From contig NZ_GL890908.1 of assembly GCF_000211815.1 (NCBI RefSeq), forward strand, positions 39,882-48,743: a stretch of DNA of 8,862 bases, read 5' to 3'. This document shows positions 1 to 4,819 of the stretch, one piece after another; position 1 is the first letter of the stretch; every line of letters starts with the position of its first letter. The notes under the pieces are model-generated. The model was not told where the DNA came from, searched no databases, and saw only the letters and a program-made list of their open reading frames with translations. The stretch is from Moorena producens 3L (GTDB lineage: Bacteria > Cyanobacteriota > Cyanobacteriia > Cyanobacteriales > Coleofasciculaceae). A program made the translations under genes and the position numbers.

Positions 1-39
1 GTGCTATGTTAAGTTGATCTTGATGGCTAATTTTTACGA

Positions 40-95
40 TTACCCATTACCCATTACCCATTACCCATTCCCCATTACCCATCACCCATTCCCCA
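40..95. repeat. Heptanucleotide tandem array (CCATTAC type), first block
   Basis: Eight or so near-perfect 7-bp units, mostly CCATTAC with CCATTCC and CCATCAC variants. The array starts after a short unique stretch (1-39) that I cannot assign to a gene. One frame (from base 2) stays open through that stretch and the array to a stop at 119-121, but this is expected because the unit is stop-free in this direction. The array is the left part of one block that was split by the element at 96-230 and resumes at 231. Confidence 0.9.
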
Positions 96-230
96 GGGTG
101 CATCTCATTTTTGCCGTTTGACCAGATGGTGCGTTACGGGACGGATTGTCCTAACACTGGCTACCAATACAATAATGGCTCCCCCGTCCCTAACGCACCC
201 TACGAACATTTACAAAAGTGAGATGCACCC
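96..230. mobile_element. 135-bp MITE-like element inserted in the heptamer array
   Basis: The ends are a 12-bp perfect terminal inverted repeat, GGGTGCATCTCA at 96-107 and its complement at 219-230, with weaker similarity continuing inward. A second inverted pair lies inside (128-144 and 184-199, about 16 bp with one extra base), so the element can fold into one long hairpin. It has no coding capacity. The surrounding heptamers read through perfectly if the element and a duplicated CA are removed. CCCCA also flanks it as a direct repeat, but the end of the terminal repeat is itself CCC, so a target duplication of 2 to 5 bp cannot be resolved. I could not assign it to an IS family. Confidence 0.8.
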
Positions 231-357
231 CATTACCCATTCCCCATTACCTATTACCTATTCCCCATCACCCATCACCCATTACCCATTACCCATTACC
301 TATTACCTATTACCTACTACCTACTACCTATTACCTATTACCTATTACCCATTCCCC
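231..357. repeat. Heptanucleotide tandem array (CCATTAC/CTATTAC), ends at the hub start codon
   Basis: About eighteen 7-bp units in blocks of CCATTAC, CCATTCC, CTATTAC, CCATCAC and CTACTAC. The array reaches to within three bases of the ATG at 360. In this orientation the unit has no stop codon in any frame and reads P-L-P-I-T-H-Y cyclically, so open reading frames across it are not evidence of a gene. It leaves no room for a normal promoter or Shine-Dalgarno sequence directly upstream of the hub gene. Confidence 0.92.
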
Positions 358-359
358 TG

Positions 360-1334
360 ATGTTAAAAATTGGTTACACCATTAAAATTGGTAGCGTTGT
401 CTGTAACGCAGGGCAACAAACGCAGCTGATTGAGTTGCGATCGCATAGTGAGTTAACTATTCCGGTGAATACCTGCTGTCTTGTTCTAGGGTTGCCACAG
501 GGTTTAACTATCAGTCCAGAAGAGCTGGTATCGGTGGAATTGGGCGATGAGAATAAGCAAACGTTAGTCTTTACCGGTAAGGTTAGTAGGGTAGACTGGA
601 GCATTGACCGTGTCAGGATTGAGGCTGCCAGCACTTTTGGGAGTTTAACCGCAGCTCGGTTAAATCGGGTTTACGAAAAACCGAATGCTGGGGATATTGT
701 CAAAGATATTCTCAAGTGGGGCAAGGTGAAGGTGGGGCAAGTGGAGAATGGTCTGAAATTTTCGGTCTATGGGGTGGGAGATTTGATGTCAGCTTATGAC
801 CATCTCGAAACTTTAGCACAACAATGTGGCTTTGATTTCTATGCCAACACCCAAGACAAAGCTGTATTTGCTAAATATAAACCTGCCAGTAGCCATCAAT
901 TCAAGTATGGGGAAGACATTCTGGCCTTGGAATTGGAGCAACCCCATCCTGGGGTTGAGAAGGTGGAAATTTATGGAGAAAGTCCCAGCAGTCAAGGACA
1001 AGGAGAACAGGCGTACTCTTGGCTAACCAAAAAGGAGGTTAAGGGTACTGCTGGTTCCGGTTCTGGTATCACTACTCTACGACTGACTGACCCCACAGCT
1101 CGTACCCAGGCAGTTGCTCAGAAAATGGCTGAGGCGGTTTTGGCTAAGCAGCGCCAGAAGCAACGGGGTGAAATTAAGGTGCTAGGTAATGCTAATGTCA
1201 AGCTAGGAGATGAGATCAAGGTGTCAAAAATGCCGATGGCTACCCTGAATGGTAGCTTCAAAGTGACGGGAGTAAGCCACCGTCTCAATCGCCGTAGTGG
1301 TTTTTGTACTGTAATTGATTGGGAGGAAGTGTGA
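360..1334 (+). CDS. CIS/phage-tail baseplate hub protein, gpD/gp27-like (phage late control D family)
   Basis: 324 residues. It is predicted to form the trimeric hub joining the inner tube to the spike of a contractile injection system, as gp27 (T4) and gpD (P2) do. The N-terminal beta domain runs to about residue 95 and includes FTGKVSRVDW (71-80), the usual 'field/tube-like' strand pattern. Next come the family signature RLNRVYEKPNAGDIVKDIL (100-118), then DHLETLAQQCGFDFYA (147-162), which matches the conserved 'sxLxxLAxxxGFxFY' helix-strand of hub proteins. A beta-rich C-terminal domain includes KLGDEIKV (281-288). The start is the ATG directly after the heptamer array; an in-frame stop at 219-221 with no start codon between supports it. 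No Shine-Dalgarno sequence is visible (only CATTCCCCTG precedes it). It overlaps the spike gene by four bases. Hub and spike are one VgrG-type protein in T6SS and Afp-like systems but are separate here. Confidence 0.88.
   Translation: MLKIGYTIKIGSVVCNAGQQTQLIELRSHSELTIPVNTCCLVLGLPQGLTISPEELVSVELGDENKQTLVFTGKVSRVDWSIDRVRIEAASTFGSLTAARLNRVYEKPNAGDIVKDILKWGKVKVGQVENGLKFSVYGVGDLMSAYDHLETLAQQCGFDFYANTQDKAVFAKYKPASSHQFKYGEDILALELEQPHPGVEKVEIYGESPSSQGQGEQAYSWLTKKEVKGTAGSGSGITTLRLTDPTARTQAVAQKMAEAVLAKQRQKQRGEIKVLGNANVKLGDEIKVSKMPMATLNGSFKVTGVSHRLNRRSGFCTVIDWEEV
437..444. repeat. HIP1 octamer GCGATCGC
   Basis: Palindromic octamer inside the hub gene. HIP1 is strongly over-represented in many cyanobacterial genomes, so it supports the taxonomic guess. 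Other copies are at 4804-4811 and 7876-7883. Confidence 0.8.
1322..1326 (+). promoter_or_regulatory. Shine-Dalgarno GGAGG that decides the spike start
   Basis: GGAGG lies inside the last codons of the hub gene, four bases before GTG 1331. This favours the GTG over an in-frame TTG at 1319, which lies upstream of the GGAGG itself. The GTG overlaps the hub stop as GTGA, typical of translational coupling. Confidence 0.7.
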
Positions 1335-2185
1335 CAGACTCGATTGTTGGAGTAATGCAGAAGGTTGCTCAGCAGGAAGCACGTAAAGTTTACACTACTG
1401 AGTTGGGCATTGTGACAGCGGTGTTTCCCCATACCTCTGAGAGTGACAAGGACAACTACCAATGTTCAGTTAAGTTAAAGAACAAAAAACAGCCAGACGG
1501 CAAAGACTTTGAACTGCGGAAAGTGCCAGTAGCAACTCCCCATTTAGGACTGGTTAATATTCCCAATGTGGGAGATTTGGTGTTGGTTACCTTTATTGGC
1601 GGTAATCTCAATGCTCCTGTGATTATTGGTCGGCTCTACAATGACCAAGACCAACCCCCTGTCAACAAGGAAAAGGAATTCTACCTACAACATAACCTGA
1701 AAGAGGGGGGTAGTTTTAAAATTGATCAGGAGGGGGTAGTTACTGTTACTAGTAAAAATGAGAAGCAGGTGATTACTGTCGATGATCAGAAAATTGATCT
1801 CACCAACGAAAAGTGCCATGTCACCCTCGAAGGAGGAGATGCTACCCTGAAAAACGAAAAATGTACTGTGGCTTTATCTGGTGGTAATATCACTATTGAT
1901 AACGGCACCTGCAAGATTAAAGTTGAAAGTGGCGGCATCACCATTGATGCAGCTAGCTCTAATGTCACCGTCAAAAGTGTAGGTTCGATCAAGATTGGGG
2001 ATGCAACCACGGCTTCTGTGCAAGTTGGTGGACGGTTACCGGCTAATGCTGTTGGTGATAATGACGATATTATTCTGGCTACCCACACCCATGTGGGTAA
2101 TCTCGGCGCTCCCTGTCCGGTGATGGTGCCAACAGAGAAGATTAATTCAATTCAGGCCAAGGCGAGAAATACCAAGGTGGGGTAA
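1331..2185 (+). CDS. CIS spike protein, baseplate assembly protein V / gp5-like OB-fold plus beta-helix
   Basis: 284 residues from GTG 1331. It is predicted to form the trimeric spike below the hub. After an N-terminal helix (1-20), an OB fold spans about 22-104, with the characteristic stretch GDLVLVTFIGGNLNAPVIIG (81-100), as in gp5 and P2 gpV. Residues about 125-230 form a beta-helix needle with a clear 16-residue repeat: the segments around 157-172, 173-188, 189-204 and 205-220 align, and Cys162, Cys178 and Cys194 occupy the same register (Ser210 in the fourth). The C-terminal part has HTH at 252-254 followed by VGNLGAP, like the metal-binding HxH tip of phage spikes. There is no lysozyme domain. 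It overlaps the hub gene by GTGA and the next gene by TAATG, so the three are almost certainly co-translated. A TTG start at 1319 would add only four residues. Confidence 0.88.
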   Translation: MTDSIVGVMQKVAQQEARKVYTTELGIVTAVFPHTSESDKDNYQCSVKLKNKKQPDGKDFELRKVPVATPHLGLVNIPNVGDLVLVTFIGGNLNAPVIIGRLYNDQDQPPVNKEKEFYLQHNLKEGGSFKIDQEGVVTVTSKNEKQVITVDDQKIDLTNEKCHVTLEGGDATLKNEKCTVALSGGNITIDNGTCKIKVESGGITIDAASSNVTVKSVGSIKIGDATTASVQVGGRLPANAVGDNDDIILATHTHVGNLGAPCPVMVPTEKINSIQAKARNTKVG

Positions 2186-2706
2186 TGGTTAGAATCAAAG
2201 GGGCAAACAGCGATTATAAATTTAAGGATGGCTCAATTCAAGAGGTAAAAGGGGACCATCCTGTTTACCTCAAAATTTTCATCTGTCCTTATGATATGCC
2301 TGGCCCCATTGAGGAACCTGATGAAAATGGTTGGTGTGAGGGCACAGATGATCAATGTCCTAATGGAGAAAATAGCTCTGGTCATGCTCTAATTTGTTTA
2401 CATCAAGAGGATGGTATTTCCCTAGAAACGAATAAGAAGGTAACGGCAACGGGAACCTTTGTTGCTGAGAAAGGCATTGTTGCTGAGAAGGGAATCACGA
2501 TTAAGGATGAGCTGGTGTTGGATGTCTCAGAGGCAAAGGCGGGGCTTGTGATCAAGATGAAAGGAAAGGAAATGTTACGCCTTAATATTTCTGAGCAAGG
2601 TGATATCGAATTGTCCCCTCTTAATCCATCAAAAACTATTAAAATTAATGGCAAATTGGAGGTAACTGAAGGCTTGAAGGTTGCAGGGAAGGAGTTACCA
2701 ATTTAG
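2185..2706 (+). CDS. Unrecognised CIS-operon protein, possible spike accessory or tip (173 residues)
   Basis: I do not recognise this family. The ATG shares one base with the spike stop (TAATG at 2183-2187), and a GGTGG stretch upstream could serve as a weak ribosome site, so it is co-expressed with hub and spike. The N-terminal half (1-75) is acidic and has four cysteines (34, 51, 58, 71) and histidines 67 and 73; this may be a metal site or disulfide-bonded knob, but that is inference. The C-terminal half (about 80-173) is made of short beta-prone repeats: VAEKGI occurs twice in a row (93-104), and the end (INGKLEVTEGLKVAGKELPI) resembles the repetitive beta-stranded stems of tail fibres and needles. 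No PAAR motif, signal peptide or membrane segment is visible. Position between spike and gp25 suggests a tip, fibre or cargo-adaptor role. The coding call is firm, the function open. Confidence 0.8.
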   Translation: MVRIKGANSDYKFKDGSIQEVKGDHPVYLKIFICPYDMPGPIEEPDENGWCEGTDDQCPNGENSSGHALICLHQEDGISLETNKKVTATGTFVAEKGIVAEKGITIKDELVLDVSEAKAGLVIKMKGKEMLRLNISEQGDIELSPLNPSKTIKINGKLEVTEGLKVAGKELPI

Positions 2707-2784
2707 GGAATTTAGAATTTAGAATTTAGAATTTAGAATTTAGAATGGGGAATCGGGAATCGGGAATCGGGAATCGGGAATTGG
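2704..2784. repeat. Heptamer array starting at a stop codon (AATTTAG x5, then AATCGGG x4)
   Basis: The stop codon TAG at 2704-2706 is itself part of an ATTTAG unit. Five AATTTAG units follow (2709-2743), then AATGGGG, then four AATCGGG units (2751-2778) and a decayed one. The unit length is 7 bp as in the other arrays but the sequences differ. The AATCGGG block has five G-runs spaced by four bases, a G-quadruplex pattern on the + strand. Confidence 0.92.
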
Positions 2785-2830
2785 TAAAGAATATTATTTT
2801 ATTTTGGTGTAGACAATTAAATTATAAATA

Positions 2831-2836
2831 GAGGAG
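2831..2836 (+). promoter_or_regulatory. Shine-Dalgarno GAGGAG before the antitoxin-like gene
   Basis: GAGGAG lies four bases before ATG 2841, in an AT-rich 55-bp unique stretch (2785-2840). This small gene therefore has its own ribosome site, unlike the hub and gp25 genes. I see no convincing paired -35/-10 boxes. Confidence 0.7.
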
Positions 2837-2840
2837 ATTA

Positions 2841-3083
2841 ATGAAATCACAGGTTCAAGAAGCGGTCAACATTGCTCAGTCGCTTTCATTAGCAGAGCAG
2901 CTTGAACTACTCAAAATACTATCCACAATTATTCAAAAGAACCATGCCCTAGAAACTCAATCTATACCAGAAGGTGATAATACTGAGTTTTCAGCAGAAA
3001 GTTTTAGCAAGTCTTGGCAGCAAGCTGTGACTGGACAAACCTTACCCATTTCTCAAATCTGGGAGGGAATTGACCTTGACTGA
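2841..3083 (+). CDS. Small antitoxin-like protein of a RelE/ParE-type pair
   Basis: 80 residues. The N-terminal half (1-35) is a helical, leucine-rich segment (EAVNIAQSLSLAEQLELLKI) of the kind seen in small cyanobacterial proteins encoded just upstream of RelE/ParE toxins. The C-terminal half is polar and likely flexible, fitting a toxin-wrapping tail, and ends in QIWEGIDLD. The strongest evidence is context: the start of a RelE-like toxin follows in another frame with overlapping ends (see 3076-3210). A good Shine-Dalgarno sequence supports ATG 2841. With the toxin broken, this would be an orphan antitoxin. No classical DNA-binding motif is evident, so autoregulation cannot be judged. It is unrelated to the injection system and looks like an insertion between CIS genes. 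Antitoxin identity is an inference from pattern and neighbour. Confidence 0.6.
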   Translation: MKSQVQEAVNIAQSLSLAEQLELLKILSTIIQKNHALETQSIPEGDNTEFSAESFSKSWQQAVTGQTLPISQIWEGIDLD

Positions 3084-3210
3084 TGCTCCCTTAGTTGAGG
3101 TGCAACTTACTCCTGAGTTTCAGCGTAAATTGAGAGGATATCTGAAAAGTTTTTTTATACTGAATTTTGCCCCCCTAGGGCGTGTTTTCTTGCCTCGGAG
3201 ATCCCCCTAA
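3076..3210 (+). pseudogene. Truncated RelE/ParE-like toxin remnant
   Basis: From TTG 3076 the frame reads MTDAPLVEVQLTPEFQRKLR, which matches the first strand and helix of cyanobacterial RelE/ParE toxins ('vEvxxTPeFxrxLr...'). GGAGGG at about 3062-3067 would be its ribosome site, and it overlaps the antitoxin-like gene by eight bases. After roughly 25 codons the similarity stops. The frame then enters a palindromic MITE at 3169 and ends at 3208-3210, about 44 codons in all versus roughly 85-110 for the family. The catalytic C-terminal part is absent, and I find no continuation after the MITE copies. The toxin should be inactive. Confidence 0.6.
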
Positions 3211-3311
3211 ATCCCCCTTAAAAAAGGGGGACTTTGAGTATGGCTCCCCCCTTTTTTAAGGGGGGCTGGGGGGGATCATCATCTGGCGGAAAACTTTGAA
3301 AACACGCCCTA
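3176..3311. mobile_element. 132-bp TA-flanked MITE nested in copy A
   Basis: Terminal inverted repeats GGGCGTGTTTTC (3178-3189) and GAAAACACGCCC (3298-3309) are perfect over 12 bp and flanked on both sides by TA (3176-3177, 3310-3311). TA duplication is the target-site habit of IS630/Tc1-mariner elements, so this is probably a non-autonomous relative; the family assignment is inference. Removing the element with one TA restores exactly the sequence seen in copy B (3508-3530). No coding capacity. Confidence 0.85.
3200..3277. repeat. Inverted-repeat core of the nested MITE
   Basis: Two arms (3200-3232 and 3245-3277) are imperfect inverted copies, each starting from GATCCCCC. Each arm is itself nearly palindromic: C5-TTAAAAAA-G5 at 3213-3230 and C6-TTTTTTAA-G6 at 3246-3265. 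It could be an older element captured by the TA-flanked one, or simply its body. Confidence 0.65.
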
Positions 3312-3455
3312 GCCCCCCAAGCGAGGGATTGCTCGCTTGGGGGGAACAAGAATCAATTTGCTGCTAAAAGTCCCCCGAGCGAGGGATTGCTCGCTCGGGG
3401 GATTTAGGGGGCTTGGATGTAGCAAATGAGACTTCTCAGACAACCTCTGAGAGAA

Positions 3456-3484
3456 GTTAAAAAAATACCAATTAAAGTAGGGTG
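3456..3484. repeat. 29-bp dispersed direct repeat, first copy
   Basis: Identical over 29 bp to 4684-4712, beginning GTTAAAAAAATACCAATT and ending GTAGGGTG. The shared core CCAATTAAAGTAGGGTG is also at 3655-3671. Here it is the truncated left end of the small MITE that is complete at 4705-4770. Sequence between 3413 and 3507 otherwise holds no gene. Confidence 0.8.
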
Positions 3485-3507
3485 TTGCTCATTCTGGGTA
3501 TGGTTTC

Positions 3508-3607
3508 GCCCCCCTAGCCCCCCAAGCGAGGGATTGCTCGCTTGGGGGGAACTATACTATCAAAGTCCCCCAAGCGAGGGATTGCTCGCTTGGGGGATTT
3601 AGGGGGC
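3508..3607. mobile_element. Palindromic MITE, copy B (uninterrupted)
   Basis: 100 bp, GCCCCCCTAG at the left end and ATTTAGGGGGC at the right. Hairpins are at 3518-3549 and 3567-3596, each with an AAGCGAG/CTCGCTT stem flanked by C/G runs and a GGATTG loop. It is the uninterrupted counterpart of copy A. The spacer between hairpins differs from copy A. Confidence 0.82.
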
Positions 3608-3654
3608 ATTCATAAAACCAGATGATCGCACCTTCATTCCTTAATTCAGCAACG

Positions 3655-3713
3655 CCAATTAAAGTAGGGTGGGCAAAGTTATCTTATCTAGAAGACTCAT
3701 GTGAATCAAAATG
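3655..3713. mobile_element. Left half of a small MITE split by repeat expansion
   Basis: 59 bp that match 4696-4754 with a single mismatch, containing the terminal repeat GTAGGGTGGGCAAA (3664-3677). The matching right half, TTTTTGCCCACCCTAC, is at 4249-4264, 535 bp away. The intervening 3714-4248 is therefore an insertion relative to the intact copy. Confidence 0.82.
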
Positions 3714-3742
3714 TGTCTTGATGCAATAGCGAGTGGGGGAAA

Positions 3743-4017
3743 CCACGGCAGTCGCTCATGGGGGGAACCACGGCAGTCGCTCATGGGGGAACCACGGCAG
3801 TCGCTCATGGGGGAAACCACGGCAGTCGCTCATGGGGGAAACCACGGCAGTCGCTCATGGGGGAAACCACGGCAGTCGCTCATGGGGGAAACCACGGCAG
3901 TCGCTCATGGGGGAAACCACGGCAGTCGCTCATGGGGGAAACCACGGCAGTCGCTCATGGGGGAAACCACGGCAGTCGCTCATGGGGGAAACCACGGCAG
4001 TCGCTCATGGGGGAAAC
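3743..4017. repeat. 11 x 25-bp tandem array (left arm of a hairpin)
   Basis: Units start with CCACGGCAG at 3743, 3768, 3792, 3817, 3842, 3867, 3892, 3917, 3942, 3967 and 3992. Spacing is 25 bp except one 24-bp step near the start, and units 3-11 are essentially identical. Because 25 is not a multiple of three and the unit is stop-free, all + frames stay open and give long, meaningless reading frames. The array runs into GGGGG-AAA-CCCCC at 4009-4021, the apex of a hairpin whose other arm forms the next array. Confidence 0.95.
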
Positions 4018-4020
4018 CCC

Positions 4021-4248
4021 CAAGACCGCGCTGCCTCCCCAAGACCGCGCTGCCTCCCCAAGACCGCGCTGCCTCCCCAAGACCGCGCTGCCTCCCCAAG
4101 ACCGCGCTGCCTCCCCAAGACCGCGCTGCCTCCCCAAGACCGCGCTGCCTCCCCAAGACCGCGCTGCCTCCCCAAGACCGCGCTGCCTCCCCAAGACCGC
4201 GCTGCCTCCCCAAGACCGCACTGCCTCCCCAAGACCGCGCTGCATCGC
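4021..4248. repeat. 12 x 19-bp tandem array (right arm of the same hairpin)
   Basis: Units start with CAAGACCG at 4021 and every 19 bp through 4230, with a single base change in the eleventh. The last unit ends CTGCATCGC instead of CTGCCTCCC, apparently the original outer end of the hairpin. Each unit carries CTGCC and CCCC, complementary to GGCAG and GGGG of the 25-bp units. It is open in several frames on both strands, so reading frames here are not genes. Confidence 0.95.
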
Positions 4249-4284
4249 TTTTTGCCCACCCTACAAGCTTGTTTGTCAAATCAG
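4249..4284. mobile_element. Right half of the split small MITE plus its flank
   Basis: TTTTTGCCCACCCTAC (4249-4264) followed by a 20-bp flank matches 4755-4797 apart from one substitution and a 7-bp duplication present only in the second copy. Confidence 0.8.
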
Positions 4285-4590
4285 TGGAATGGGCATCTTG
4301 GTGGAATGGGCATCTTGGTGGAATGGGCATCTTGGTGGAATGGGCATCTTGGTGGAATGGGCATCTTGGTGGAATGGGCATCTTGGTGGAATGGGCATCT
4401 TGGTGGAATGGGCATCTTGGTGGAATGGGCATCTTGGTGGAATGGGCATCTTGGTGGAATGGGCATCTTGGTGGAATGGGCATCTTGGTGGAATGGGCAT
4501 CTTGGTGGAATGGGCATCTTGGTGGAATGGGCATCTTGGTGGAATGGGCATCTTGGTGGAATGGGCATCTTGGTGGAATGGGCATCTTGC
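4285..4590. repeat. 18 x 17-bp tandem array
   Basis: Units TGGAATGGGCATCTTGG start at 4285 and repeat every 17 bp to 4574, virtually without change; only the last unit ends in C. Stop-free on both strands in several frames, hence the long spurious frames. The last unit forms the left arm of the hairpin at 4579-4621, so this array also grew from one arm of a hairpin. Confidence 0.95.
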
Positions 4591-4621
4591 CCGTTTCAAT
4601 TCCCGGCAGGCAGGATGCCCA
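4579..4621. repeat. Hairpin closing the 17-bp array
   Basis: TGGGCATCTTGCC (4579-4591) pairs with GGCAGGATGCCCA (4609-4621), 12 of 13 positions complementary with the thirteenth a possible G-U pair, around a 17-base loop. The rest of 4622-4683 holds no gene; it has a small perfect palindrome, CTACATGGATGTAG, at 4658-4671. Confidence 0.75.
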
Positions 4622-4683
4622 CCCCACTCATATTCATTCCGCCCCTCAGCAATGCCCCTACATGGATGTAGACTTGGAATGCA

Positions 4684-4712
4684 GTTAAAAAAATACCAAT
4701 TAAAGTAGGGTG
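4684..4712. repeat. 29-bp dispersed direct repeat, second copy
   Basis: Identical to 3456-3484. It overlaps the left end of the intact small MITE, so the MITE copies share flanking sequence and probably spread as part of a larger duplicated segment. Confidence 0.8.
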
Positions 4713-4770
4713 GGCAAAGTTATCTTATCTAGAAGACTCATGTGAACCAAAATGTTTTTGCCCACCCTAC
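4705..4770. mobile_element. Intact 66-bp MITE-like hairpin element
   Basis: GTAGGGTGGGCAAA at 4705-4718 is the inverted complement of the sequence ending at 4770 (TTTGCCCACCCTAC). The middle 38 bp are unique. It is the uninterrupted reference for the copy split between 3664 and 4264. Right after it, CTACAAG is tandemly duplicated (4767-4773, 4774-4780). Confidence 0.8.
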
Positions 4771-4803
4771 AAGCTACAAGCTTGTTTTTCAAATCAGTTT
4801 AGT

Positions 4804-4811
4804 GCGATCGC
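4804..4811. repeat. HIP1 octamer GCGATCGC
   Basis: Second HIP1 site, in the short unique stretch between the MITE flank and the heptamer array. Confidence 0.8.
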
Positions 4812-4819
4812 AAAATTCC

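Larger units (their letters stand above)
3169..3412. mobile_element. Palindromic MITE, copy A (interrupted by a second MITE)
   Basis: The outer ends are GCCCCCC at 3169-3175 and TAGGGGGC ending at 3412. It contains two strong hairpins: 3313-3344 (13-bp stem, 6-base loop) and 3372-3401 (12-bp stem, same GGATTG loop). Copy B at 3508-3607 has the same design. Without the inserted 134 bp (3178-3311), copy A is about 110 bp. It lies in the broken toxin gene. No target duplication can be recognised. Confidence 0.8.

Noticed and set aside
1..39. C-terminal end of an upstream gene
   Set aside because: One frame is open through this stretch, but it runs on into the stop-free array and 13 codons are too few to recognise anything.
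118..360. 80-residue open frame before the hub gene
   Set aside because: It starts inside the MITE and otherwise encodes only heptamer-derived P-I-T-Y-Y repeats; the array is stop-free in all frames.
1319..1330. TTG 1319 as the spike start
   Set aside because: The only good ribosome site (GGAGG 1322-1326) lies downstream of it and in front of GTG 1331, which also gives the usual GTGA overlap.
2800..2830. Promoter for the antitoxin-like gene (TATAAA at 2823-2828)
   Set aside because: No -35 box at suitable spacing, and transcription from this box would start almost at the ATG, leaving the Shine-Dalgarno sequence out.
3429..3457. Possible rho-independent terminator (ACTTCTCAGA / TCTGAGAGAAGT hairpin)
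   Set aside because: The stem has a two-base bulge and is followed by an A-run, not a T-run, on the + strand; on the - strand no T-run follows either.
3743..4248. Possible CRISPR array
   Set aside because: Repeats are directly adjacent with no variable spacers, and no cas gene is present.
3711..4708. Three overlapping long open frames (312-325 residues) on the + strand and several on the - strand
   Set aside because: The 25-, 19- and 17-bp units are stop-free and not multiples of three, so several frames stay open by construction and give cyclic translations of the same units.
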